Below are positions 43,709 through 51,781 of a stretch of DNA of 64,000 bases, piece after piece. A program made the translations under genes and the position numbers. Position 1 is the first letter of the stretch. Every line of letters starts with the position of its first letter. Under the pieces are notes generated by a model, which saw only the letters and a program-made list of their open reading frames with translations, did not search any database and was not told where the DNA came from. Origin of the DNA: Lachnoclostridium sp. UBA903 (GTDB taxonomy: Bacteria > Bacillota > Clostridia > Lachnospirales > Lachnospiraceae). The stretch lies in NCBI GenBank assembly GCA_002294045.1, contig DBEP01000074.1:19052-83051 (forward strand), given 5' to 3'.

Positions 43709-44428
43709 TCAATTAATAGGTTCTTTTGCAGGCTTTCCGGCATTCCTGGGATATACTTTTGGAGTTGGGCTTATCTTTTTAATCTTAATTAAAGTTCTTT
43801 CCATTTCCGTATCGGGTAAACGAAAACTTACCGTTTGTTCCAGACTGCCGCCCAAAACTTCTATTGCCTTTTTTGCATTCTCCAATTCATTTTGAATATT
43901 CCCGGCTTTATAAGAAATAAAATATCCCTCTACTTTTACATAAGGTATACAATATTCCGAAAGCGTCGATAATTTTGCAACCGCCCTGGATACACATATA
44001 TCAAATTTTTCACGGTAATTATCTTTTTTAGCAAAATCCTCAGCCCTGCCATGAACTGCGGCAATATCTTTTAACTTCAACTCATCAATTACCTCATTTA
44101 AAAAGTTAACTCTTTTGTTTAAAGAATCCATTAAAACAACGTTAATTTTGGGAAAAGCAATTTTCAGTGGTATACCTGGAAAACCAGCTCCGGTTCCCAT
44201 ATCGAGTACCTTTATTTCCCTATCGATATCGAGAATTTTAATTAATGAAAGGCTGTCAATAAAATGTTTGCTTAAAACTTCTTCATATTCCGTAATTGCA
44301 GTAAGATTCATGACCTTATTTCTTTCTATTAACATTTCGTAATAATCCATAAATTGTTCTATCTGCAGATTTGTTACGGTTATATTTAATTTTTTTAATA
44401 AAGTGTTTAACGCTCTTTTATTCTCCAT
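43709..44428 (-). CDS. rsmG: 16S rRNA (guanine(527)-N7)-methyltransferase RsmG
   Basis: 239 residues. SAM loop VLDMGTGAGFPGIPLKIAFP, then LMDSLNKRVNFLNEVI and CVSRAVAKLSTLSEYCIPYV, which are characteristic of GidB/RsmG. It makes m7G527 in 16S rRNA; loss gives low-level streptomycin resistance in other bacteria. It follows mnmG in the conserved mnmE-mnmG-rsmG order, but a 265-base gap holding a family 4 repeat separates them. Confidence 0.95.
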   Translation of the reverse strand: MENKRALNTLLKKLNITVTNLQIEQFMDYYEMLIERNKVMNLTAITEYEEVLSKHFIDSLSLIKILDIDREIKVLDMGTGAGFPGIPLKIAFPKINVVLMDSLNKRVNFLNEVIDELKLKDIAAVHGRAEDFAKKDNYREKFDICVSRAVAKLSTLSEYCIPYVKVEGYFISYKAGNIQNELENAKKAIEVLGGSLEQTVSFRLPDTEMERTLIKIKKISPTPKVYPRNAGKPAKEPIN

Positions 44429-44469
44429 ATATACAGACCTTTTTCCAATTTTATAAATTTATTTTAAAA

Positions 44470-44610
44470 CAAAGAGTCTGGCAAACCAGACTCTGGTACT
44501 AACGTGCTGTCACTTCAGTGACAAACTACCTCTGTCGCGTTATGCGCATCACGCGGAGCGTTTTTATTTAATAGGACGCAATTTCCTATTACTATTAAAT
44601 AAAAAAATTT
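44470..44610. repeat. Intergenic repeat, family 4, copy B
   Basis: It begins with a perfect hairpin AGAGTCTGG-caaa-CCAGACTCT (44473-44494). Next come CTAACGTGCTGTC and later GGACGCAATTTCCTATT, matching copy A at 33296-33420 in order. It lies between mnmG and rsmG; the hairpin could attenuate transcription between them. Confidence 0.5.
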
Positions 44611-44694
44611 TTTCCGCCTATTAATTCCCGGGGCAAACCCGTAATATGAGATTATAATTTACTGCACCCGGCAGATTTAACTCGGCAAGTAAAG

Positions 44695-46590
44695 TTACTG
44701 ATTATTGCTATTATTTCTTTTTAACTGCTCTAAATAAATAAGCAATACCGAAATATCGGCAGGAGAGACACCGGAAATTCTTAAAGCCTGTCCTACCGAT
44801 ACCGGCTTAATCTGCATCAGCTTCTGTTTTGCCTCTATTCTCAAGCTGGGGACCTTGATATAATCCAGATTATCCGGAATCACTTTGCCCTCCAGTTTTT
44901 TAAAATGTTCTACCTGCCTCAACTGTCTTTGTATATAACCTTCATATTTAATATTAATATTAACCTGCTCTATAACCTCTTCAGGCAAAGGCTTCCTGCC
45001 CTTATCAAACGGTTCTGTTATTTCATAGGATAACTCGGGCCGGCGTATTAATTCCCCTAATGTTGTTCCTGTTTTTAAGGCATTGCTGTTCTTACTCTCC
45101 AATAATTCCTGTACATCCCTGTTTGCACCGATTAAAGTATTATTCAACCGTTTTATTTCTTCTTCAATCTGTCTTTCCTTAATTAACAATTTCTGATATC
45201 TCTCTTCCGATATTAATCCGACCTGATATCCAATCTTCGTTAATCTTAAATCTGCGTTGTCCTGTCTTAATAACAGGCGGTATTCTGCACGGGAAGTCAT
45301 CATCCGGTAGGGTTCATGCGTTTCCTTTGTTACCAGGTCGTCAATTAATACTCCGATATAAGCCTGGGAACGGTCAAGTATAATTTGCTCCTTATGGAGT
45401 AACTTCATGGCCGCATTGATGCCAGCCATTAGACCCTGGGCCGCCGCCTCTTCATAACCGGAACTTCCGTTAAACTGGCCGCCGCTGAACAGACCTTCCA
45501 TACTTTTAAATTCCAGAGTAGGTTTTAATTGCATGGGGTTAATACAATCATATTCAATTGCATAGGCATTTCTGACTATTTTTGCATTTTCCAGACCTGC
45601 AACGCTCCGATACATCTGATATTGTACATCTTCGGGCAGTGAGCTGGACATACCTCCAACATACATTTCGTTGGTGTAGTTCCCTTCCGGCTCAATAAAT
45701 ACCTGATGCCTGTCCTTATCGGCAAATTTAACAACTTTATCTTCAATGGACGGACAGTATCTGGGACCGGTCCCTTTAATACTCCCGGAATATAGAGGAG
45801 AGCGCTGAATATTTTTCCGGATTATATTATGCGTATTCTCATTTGTATAAGTTAGCCAGCAGGAAACCTGATCCCTCCTAATGCTTTCTGAAGTATTTGT
45901 AAATGAAAAAGGAACAATTTCTTCATCTCCGAATTGTTCTTCCATCTTGCTAAAATCAATGGATCTTTTATCAATACGAGCCGGCGTGCCGGTCTTAAAA
46001 CGGTACATTTCAATACCAAGCACTTTTAAGGAATCCGTTAAATGATTCGCTGCCTGTAATCCGTTGGGTCCGGTATAAATGCTTACGTCTCCATAAACAC
46101 ATCTGGCGTTTAAGTAAGTACCGGTACACAAAACTATGGCCCTGCAGGGATAAATTCCTCCGGAAAATGTTTTTATTCCCGTTACTTTTCCGTTTTCAGC
46201 TAATATTTCCGTAACCTCTGCCTGCTTTAAAGTTAAATTAGGCGTATTTTCCAGAACTTTTCTCATGGACCTGCTGTAATCCTGCTTGTCGGCCTGGGCG
46301 CGAAGGGAGTGGACAGCCGGTCCCTTGGATATATTAAGCATTTTAGACTGGATATAAGTTTTATCAATATTTTTACCCATTTCTCCGCCTAATGCATCAA
46401 CTTCCCTTACCAGATGTCCTTTTGATGTGCCTCCTATATTAGGATTGCAGGGCATCAAAGCAATACTATCCATACTGATAGTAACAATTAACGTGTTCAG
46501 AGACAGTCTCGCACATGCCAGTGCTGCTTCGCAGCCTGCATGGCCTGCACCTACCACTGCAACATCATAAGTTTCATACGTATATGGCAT
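44695..46590 (-). CDS. mnmG: tRNA uridine-5-carboxymethylaminomethyl modification enzyme MnmG (GidA)
   Basis: 631 residues, full length. FAD-binding DVAVVGAGHAGCEAALA, then MPCNPNIGGTSKGHLVREVDALGG, ALRAQADKQDYSRSM and the C-terminal LRISGVSPADISVLLIYLEQ. With MnmE it installs cmnm5 on U34 of tRNAs. GGGAGG precedes the ATG, and the gene lies about 75 bases after mnmE. Confidence 0.97.
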   Translation of the reverse strand: MPYTYETYDVAVVGAGHAGCEAALACARLSLNTLIVTISMDSIALMPCNPNIGGTSKGHLVREVDALGGEMGKNIDKTYIQSKMLNISKGPAVHSLRAQADKQDYSRSMRKVLENTPNLTLKQAEVTEILAENGKVTGIKTFSGGIYPCRAIVLCTGTYLNARCVYGDVSIYTGPNGLQAANHLTDSLKVLGIEMYRFKTGTPARIDKRSIDFSKMEEQFGDEEIVPFSFTNTSESIRRDQVSCWLTYTNENTHNIIRKNIQRSPLYSGSIKGTGPRYCPSIEDKVVKFADKDRHQVFIEPEGNYTNEMYVGGMSSSLPEDVQYQMYRSVAGLENAKIVRNAYAIEYDCINPMQLKPTLEFKSMEGLFSGGQFNGSSGYEEAAAQGLMAGINAAMKLLHKEQIILDRSQAYIGVLIDDLVTKETHEPYRMMTSRAEYRLLLRQDNADLRLTKIGYQVGLISEERYQKLLIKERQIEEEIKRLNNTLIGANRDVQELLESKNSNALKTGTTLGELIRRPELSYEITEPFDKGRKPLPEEVIEQVNINIKYEGYIQRQLRQVEHFKKLEGKVIPDNLDYIKVPSLRIEAKQKLMQIKPVSVGQALRISGVSPADISVLLIYLEQLKRNNSNNQ

Positions 46591-46667
46591 TATATCCTCC
46601 CTCTATCTATTAAGCTTAATCTATCTCTAAAATCTTTTAAGAGTTAGACTAAGCGGCAATCTGTCAG

Positions 46668-48044
46668 CTATTTCCCCATACAAAATTCCCGGAAAATGGT
46701 ATTAACCAAATCTTCATCCACCGCTTCACCAATAATACCGCCCAATAATTCATAAGCATGCATCAGGTCTATGGAATAAAAATCTTCCGGCATTTCATCT
46801 TCTATACTTCTTTTAACCATTTCAAGGCTCTGAATACTTCCTTCAATAGCTTCCTTTTGTCTTATATTGGTTATATAAATTTCATCATTAAAATTCAATT
46901 TTCCCTGAAAAAACTGGTCTGTAATCCAGCTTTCCAAACTATCGACACCCAAATCCTCCTTGGCTGAGATCACAAGAACATCTTTTCCTGTCAAATCTAT
47001 CATTTGTTCAGGTTCAATTATCATATCCAAATCGGATTTATTTAATAATATAACTGATTTTTTATCCTTTATTAAATCCATAATCTCATAATCATTTTCA
47101 TCCAGTTCTGTTGATGCATCCACAACATAAATAATCAAATCGGCATCTTCCGCTGATTTTTTTGCTTTATCCACACCTATTCTTTCAATAACATCCTCCG
47201 TTGTGCGTATTCCGGCCGTATCAATGACTTGAAGGGAAAGATTTCCCAGCTGTATATTTTCCTCCAAAGTATCCCTGGTTGTGCCTGCTATCTCCGTCAC
47301 AATAGCCCTGTCGGCTCCGACCAGAAGATTTAATAAAGACGATTTGCCTGCATTCGGTTTTCCGAGTATTACTGTTTTTATACCTTCTTTTAATAATCTT
47401 CCATTTTCAGCGGATTTCAATAATATATTAAGCTCGTACAGACTATGGTCTATATGGGTATCTAATTCATTGGAAAAATCATTTAAACTAATGTGCTCCG
47501 GATCATCCAAAGCAGCTTCAATAAAAGCCAAATCATGAATGATACTATTACGGATTTCTTTTATCTTATTTAATACGTTTCCTCTTAGCTGATTCATGGA
47601 ATTTTTAAGAGCAAATTCATTTTTAGCATTAATAATATCACTTACAGCTTCTGCCTGAGATAAATCAATTCTTCCATTTAAAAATGCCCGTTTTGTAAAT
47701 TCCCCGGGATCTGCTGTTCTTGCACCATATTTTAAAACGGTTTCCAATATGCGTTTTGTTACAACAATCCCCCCATGACAGTCAATTTCAATTACATCCT
47801 CTTTGGTATAGCTTTTTGGTCCCTTCATAATTAATACCATCACTTCGTCAATTACAGTATCATTATCCGTAATGAAACCGTAATGTATGGTATGGCTGGG
47901 CATAAGGGATAATTTTTTATTACCTGATTTGTTTCTGAATATTTTATCCATAATCGGTAATGCATCTGCACCGCTGATACGGATGATACTGATCCCCGCA
48001 TTACTTACTGCGGTAGCAATAGCAGCAATCGTATCTGTTTTCAT
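46668..48044 (-). CDS. mnmE: tRNA modification GTPase MnmE (TrmE)
   Basis: 458 residues: an N-terminal folate-binding domain (MKTDTIAAIATAVSNAGISIIRISG), a helical domain, an inserted G domain with GKPNAGKSSLLN, DTAGIR and NKSD, and the C-terminal FCMGK with the essential cysteine. The frame stays open to 48206, but those codons run through a degenerate family 1 repeat (48061-48139) and do not resemble the family, so the start is the ATG at 48042-48044. An alternative ATG four codons upstream (MGVKMKTD) cannot be excluded. Confidence 0.95.
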   Translation of the reverse strand: MKTDTIAAIATAVSNAGISIIRISGADALPIMDKIFRNKSGNKKLSLMPSHTIHYGFITDNDTVIDEVMVLIMKGPKSYTKEDVIEIDCHGGIVVTKRILETVLKYGARTADPGEFTKRAFLNGRIDLSQAEAVSDIINAKNEFALKNSMNQLRGNVLNKIKEIRNSIIHDLAFIEAALDDPEHISLNDFSNELDTHIDHSLYELNILLKSAENGRLLKEGIKTVILGKPNAGKSSLLNLLVGADRAIVTEIAGTTRDTLEENIQLGNLSLQVIDTAGIRTTEDVIERIGVDKAKKSAEDADLIIYVVDASTELDENDYEIMDLIKDKKSVILLNKSDLDMIIEPEQMIDLTGKDVLVISAKEDLGVDSLESWITDQFFQGKLNFNDEIYITNIRQKEAIEGSIQSLEMVKRSIEDEMPEDFYSIDLMHAYELLGGIIGEAVDEDLVNTIFREFCMGK

Positions 48045-48060
48045 TTTTACACCCATCGCA

Positions 48061-48139
48061 GGAGCCTTTGCAAAAGTCAAGGGATAGTAAACATATTCCG
48101 GAAACAAGTTCCGTGAATTAACTATTCTGCAACTGCCCC
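48061..48139 (-). repeat. MITE-like repeat, family 1, short degenerate copy
   Basis: The minus-strand left end GGGGCAGTTGCAGAATA and the following TTCCGGAATATGTTTAC match the left end of the 37813 copy (GGGGCTGTTGCAAAATA ... TTCCGGAATATA). The proximal end keeps a worn GCAAAGGCTCC. It lies 17 bases upstream of the mnmE start. Confidence 0.6.
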
Positions 48140-48140
48140 C

Positions 48141-48317
48141 TGCCACAATAAAAAATGTGAAACAAATTTCACAGGCTGAAAGATACACAATGTGGCGTCC
48201 TTTCACTTTTTATATTTTCTTTCAGCCTTCCCCTTGTAATACCGCCTTGCGGTATCTTAGAAACATAAAGTAAATTATAAAACATAAAGTTAGTGAATCA
48301 TATTTTATAATTTACTT
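48141..48317. other. Inverted-repeat-rich region between jag and mnmE
   Basis: Four separate inverted repeats lie in under 180 bases: TGTGAAA/TTTCACA (about 48156-48173), GGCTGAAAGA/TCTTTCAGCC (48174-48183 and 48218-48227), ATACCGC/GCGGTAT (about 48239-48255) and a perfect 15-base AAGTAAATTATAAAA pair (48268-48282 and 48303-48317). The first could be an operator; the rest could form RNA hairpins in the mnmE leader. No gene is seen from 48045 to 48409. Confidence 0.5.
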
Positions 48318-48365
48318 GTAATAATATTTTATAAAGCAAAATCAATACATATGTCCTCTGTTAGA

Positions 48366-48407
48366 AAAGAGTGTATTAAAGCAAATTCATCTTCAATACA
48401 CCCTTTC
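48366..48407 (-). terminator. Terminator of the rpmH-jag operon
   Basis: On the minus strand AAAGGGTGTATTG pairs with AATACACTCTTT around a short loop, directly after the jag stop, and is followed by T-rich sequence. Confidence 0.7.
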
Positions 48408-48409
48408 CT

Positions 48410-49141
48410 TTATTCCACTTCACTATGCCTTTGACTATATTCTTTGTTTCTATTATAATTACTATTACTGTGCGGATATTTAACGTGACTGCCGTACTTA
48501 TAATCCCGGTTTACCGCACCTTTTTTCAGGGTAACCACAACCCTTCTGTAAGGCTCTTCCCCTTCACTGTGTGTTTCGACAAATTTATCATTCTGTAATA
48601 CGGAATGGATAATTCTTCTCTCATAAGGATTCATAGGCTCCAAAGAAACAGATTTCTTTGTTCGTTTTACCTTATATGCAATATTCTTTCCTAAATTTTC
48701 AAGAGTTTCTTTTCTCCGTTGACGATAATTTTCCGTATCCAATTTAACCTTTAAATAATTGTCACTTTCCTTATTCAGGACCAAGCTTACCAAATACTGC
48801 AAAGAATCCAGAGTTTGTCCTCTCTTGCCAATTAATACACCCATATCGTCACCAATGATATTAATATCAATAGCAGAATTATCTTCATCATACTCGACTT
48901 CTAATTTGGCATCAATACTCATTGCTTCAAACACTTTGGTTAAGAAATCTTTTGCAATATTATCTACACTGTCCTTTAACTTAGCACGTATTCTGGCAGG
49001 TTTATTAAATAAACCTAAAAAACCGCTGCTTTCTTTCTCAATAATTTCGTATTCAATCCGGTCACTGGTCGTTTGTAATTTGATTAAAGCTTCGGTTATT
49101 GCTTCATCCGTAGTTTTTGCAGAAATTTCCAGCCACTCCAT
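48410..49141 (-). CDS. jag: RNA-binding protein KhpB (Jag/EloR)
   Basis: 243 residues with the three Jag parts in order: a Jag-N domain (1-55; WLEISAKTTDEAITEALIKL, GFLGLFNKPARI), a KH domain (about 80-150; VLIGKRGQTLDSLQYLVSLVLN) and an R3H domain (about 155-215; MNPYERRIIHSVLQ; SEGEEPYRRVVV). A basic, asparagine-rich tail follows. Jag/KhpB binds RNA and links to cell elongation. It starts two bases after the yidC stop with AAGGGGG upstream. Confidence 0.95.
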   Translation of the reverse strand: MEWLEISAKTTDEAITEALIKLQTTSDRIEYEIIEKESSGFLGLFNKPARIRAKLKDSVDNIAKDFLTKVFEAMSIDAKLEVEYDEDNSAIDINIIGDDMGVLIGKRGQTLDSLQYLVSLVLNKESDNYLKVKLDTENYRQRRKETLENLGKNIAYKVKRTKKSVSLEPMNPYERRIIHSVLQNDKFVETHSEGEEPYRRVVVTLKKGAVNRDYKYGSHVKYPHSNSNYNRNKEYSQRHSEVE

Positions 49142-49143
49142 AC

Positions 49144-50406
49144 TTACTTTTCCCCCTTATCATTGTTCCTGTTACTAAGAAGATGGGCATTCGCAGCAAT
49201 ACTGCCTGCTTTGTAAGATACATTACTCTTCTTATAATTGGAAGGTTCATAGTTCTTTTTAACAGAATTCGCATAACTTGTTGTAGAAATATCCTTGCTT
49301 TCTACAGATGCCTCAATTGACCTTGTCTGTTTTTTTGCTAATTCCTCCATAGAAGCATTCGGATCGATTCCCAATTTTGATTTACGCTTATTTGCTTTCA
49401 TAACATTTTTTTCAATTAATGTTTCTACATCCACTTTATCCATATATTTGTTGATAACAAACTGCTGGATAATTGCAAATAAACTGCCGGCCACCCAGTA
49501 TAAACCAACACCGATAGGAAGCATAATACAGAATACACCGGACATAATGGGCATTACCGTATTCATAGCATTCATAGTCGAACCCATCGGATTATCTTTA
49601 TCGCTGGGATTTAAAGCCTGGGTCTGTTTACCCTGAATAAATTGCAAACCTGCTGCTATAATTGGAACAAGGATTCCGGGAAAAGAATAACCCGGAGGGT
49701 CCATAATATTTAATCCGCCCAAAAACCGGTTAACATTGTATATATTTGCATAGTTAGAATCAATTATCTGCAGCAACGTAGGGAATTGCTCCTTCAGTTC
49801 ATTCCATTCCGCAGACCTGAATTTATTTAAAATATCTATGAGATGATTGACAGAAATAATTCCCTCTCCCGCAATTTCATTAAAAGAAGAAGTCTTAACA
49901 CCGACTTTTGATGCCATTTCTACCATAATATCTAAATAACCGCTTGATCCTCTAATCGCTTCCGCAATATTACTGTACATATTATTAATATCATTTACAT
50001 ATGCGGGAATATTATATATCACCCGATATAAGGCAAACATAATCGGCAAAGTTATTAACATGGGAAGACATCCGGCTGTGGGACTCGCCCCATATTTCTG
50101 ATAAACAGCCTGTGTTTCGGCCTGTTGTTTTCTTAAAGAAGCTTCATCTTTTTTTCCTTTATATTTAGCCTGAATCTTAGTTATTTCCGGATTCATAATT
50201 GATGACATTTTTGAAAATTTCTGCTGCTTTATCGTTAGCGGAATCATAAGACCCCTGACAATAAAAGTAAATAAAATAATTACGATAGCAACGTTTTGTA
50301 TACCAAATAAATTTAAGAACTCATAAATAGCATTTAATATCCATCCTAATATTGTTTCAATCGGACCTAATATGCCGCCTGACTGCGTTAAAAATATATT
50401 AAACAA
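49144..50406 (-). CDS. yidC: Membrane protein insertase YidC
   Basis: 420 residues, a YidC/Oxa1-type insertase with about five membrane helices, including VAIVIILFTFIVRGLMIPLTI with the conserved arginine, and SPTAGCLPMLITLPIMFALY. A large extracytoplasmic loop (about 140-235) is longer than in Bacillus SpoIIIJ. A GTG at 50425-50427 opens the frame, but AAGGAGG lies inside that extension, seven bases before the TTG at 50404-50406; I therefore choose the TTG start (MFNIFLTQSGG). It is downstream of yidD and coupled to jag. Confidence 0.92.
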   Translation of the reverse strand: MFNIFLTQSGGILGPIETILGWILNAIYEFLNLFGIQNVAIVIILFTFIVRGLMIPLTIKQQKFSKMSSIMNPEITKIQAKYKGKKDEASLRKQQAETQAVYQKYGASPTAGCLPMLITLPIMFALYRVIYNIPAYVNDINNMYSNIAEAIRGSSGYLDIMVEMASKVGVKTSSFNEIAGEGIISVNHLIDILNKFRSAEWNELKEQFPTLLQIIDSNYANIYNVNRFLGGLNIMDPPGYSFPGILVPIIAAGLQFIQGKQTQALNPSDKDNPMGSTMNAMNTVMPIMSGVFCIMLPIGVGLYWVAGSLFAIIQQFVINKYMDKVDVETLIEKNVMKANKRKSKLGIDPNASMEELAKKQTRSIEASVESKDISTTSYANSVKKNYEPSNYKKSNVSYKAGSIAANAHLLSNRNNDKGEK

Positions 50407-50460
50407 ATTATTTTCCTCCTTGGACACACTTACTTAAGTGTCTATTACCCTGAATAATTT

Positions 50461-50676
50461 CTAAGGAACCGGATCATACCCTCCTGTTGCAAAAGGATGA
50501 CATTTCAACACTCTCCTTATTGCTAAATACGTTCCTTTCATTGCACCGTATTTTTCCAGTGCCTGAAGTGCATACAAAGAGCAGGTAGGTATATAGATAC
50601 AACTGGACCTTCCTTTCAGAGGAGAAATGAATTTTCTATATATTTTTACCAAAAATATTAAACTTCGTTTTATCAC
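50461..50676 (-). CDS. yidD: Membrane protein insertion efficiency factor YidD
   Basis: 71 residues with the full family signature KFISPLKGRSSCIYIPTCSLYALQALEKYG and GYDPVP at the end. A small amphipathic peripheral membrane protein that aids YidC. It overlaps rnpA by four bases (ATGA). Confidence 0.94.
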   Translation of the reverse strand: MIKRSLIFLVKIYRKFISPLKGRSSCIYIPTCSLYALQALEKYGAMKGTYLAIRRVLKCHPFATGGYDPVP

Positions 50677-51023
50677 GACTTTATCATCTCTTTTAAAATA
50701 TTATGCATCTTAGCCAAATGAAGTAATGCACCGTTGATTTCATTAAAATTTTTTCCTCTTGCTCCTGCTCTTGCTATCACAACTATGTCTAAACCACTAT
50801 TAAACATATATTCATTTAATCTGTAACTTTCACGAATTAATCTGGTCAATTTGTGCCTGATTACACTGTTTCCAACTTTTTTACTTACGGAAATGCCAAT
50901 CTTATTCATTCCTGTCTCATTCTTCAAAACATACATAATTAAATACGTATTTGCATAGGATTTTCCATTGTGGTATACATTCTTAAAATTGGTATTACTT
51001 TTCATTGATTCTGATAATTTCAA
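50673..51023 (-). CDS. rnpA: Ribonuclease P protein component RnpA
   Basis: 116 residues, basic, with the RNase P signature ISVSKKVGNSVIRHKLTRLIRE and DIVVIARAGARGKNFNEI. It supports the catalytic RNA in trimming the 5' ends of tRNA precursors. It lies about 150 bases after rpmH, the universal order. Confidence 0.95.
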   Translation of the reverse strand: MKLSESMKSNTNFKNVYHNGKSYANTYLIMYVLKNETGMNKIGISVSKKVGNSVIRHKLTRLIRESYRLNEYMFNSGLDIVVIARAGARGKNFNEINGALLHLAKMHNILKEMIKS

Positions 51024-51173
51024 AATCTCACGGCCCTTTCTTAATTAACAACGCGAAATACAACACCCGCCCGGGGCAAACGTCTTATATTAACACCTCA
51101 TCTGCCTGCCGCAGACATCCTAATGCTAACCGAAATTTTATTATTATAGAAGAAAAGGCCACAATAATGCGAC

Positions 51174-51308
51174 CTATGCTGATAATTTGTGTCTACCTTT
51201 TGCTCTTCTGTTTGATAAAATTTTTCTTCCGTTTGATGTACTCATTCTAGCCCTGAAACCATGAACCCTGGCTCTTGATCTCTTCTTCGGTTGGAATGTC
51301 ATTTTCAT
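51174..51308 (-). CDS. rpmH: 50S ribosomal protein L34
   Basis: 44 residues reading MKMTFQPKKRSRARVHGF through SNGRKILSNRRAKGRHKLSA, unmistakably L34. GGAGGTGCGCGATT gives a strong ribosome site. It is the first gene of the leftward rpmH-rnpA-yidD-yidC-jag unit, and its promoter must lie in the AT-rich stretch 51330-51600. Confidence 0.97.
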   Translation of the reverse strand: MKMTFQPKKRSRARVHGFRARMSTSNGRKILSNRRAKGRHKLSA

Positions 51309-51625
51309 AATCGCGCACCTCCTTCTGAAATACCAAAATATATATGGTAAGCGTATTTGTTCTATTTTAATAATTTAAAATATCATGTTTATTATATTCG
51401 CTAACTGCTTGTACGTCAAGTAGTTATTTAATTATATTTAAGGTGTTTACAGGATTATACTATTATCCGGCTATAATACCGGTTCATTCATATATAATAT
51501 AAATCGTTTTATATTTAACTGCATGAAAAAAAATATCCTTTATTTATATTAATATGTCTATAAATATGTTGTAATAAATTGATATTTTCTAGTAATTATA
51601 GTATAATATTTACAAATAATAATAA

Positions 51626-51767
51626 AAGGAGGTAAAGAGTGAAAGAAAATATAAATAAAGAAAGGATGCCACAATATAATTCTTTCACTCCTTTATATTT
51701 ATAACAATAGAATGCATCCTTGTATTCTATTGTATGTGGCAGTATCGCAGACAGGCCTGCGGTATAC
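51626..51767 (+). ncRNA. Structured mRNA leader upstream of the PRTase gene (candidate attenuator or RNA switch)
   Basis: Nested inverted repeats: GAGTGAAAGAA (51637-51647) with TTCTTTCACTC (51680-51690); TGCCACA (51667-51673) with TGTGGCA (51735-51741); inside it ACAATAGAAT (51704-51713) with ATTCTATTGT (51724-51733); and CGCAG/CTGCG (51746-51761). GGATGC (51664) can instead pair with GCATCC (51714), competing with the TGCCACA helix. A strong AAAGGAGG lies beside the first helix. No poly-T follows, so a translational rather than a terminating switch is more likely. Confidence 0.5.
51639..51704 (+). CDS. Putative 21-aa leader peptide
   Basis: A GTG start six bases after an ideal AAAGGAGG opens a 21-codon frame (MKENINKERMPQYNSFTPLYL) that ends at the base of the 51704-51733 hairpin. 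Both arms of the GAGTGAAAGAA helix lie within or at the start of the frame, so ribosome movement would open the structure. It may be a regulatory leader or a chance frame. Confidence 0.4.
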   Translation: MKENINKERMPQYNSFTPLYL

Positions 51768-51781
51768 AATGGGTGTACGAT

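Noticed and set aside
48045..48206. 54-codon N-terminal extension of mnmE
   Set aside because: MnmE starts at MKTDTIAAIA; the extension runs through a repeat and inverted-repeat region.
50407..50427. GTG start for yidC
   Set aside because: The ribosome site AAGGAGG lies inside the extension, so the TTG seven bases after it is the likely start.
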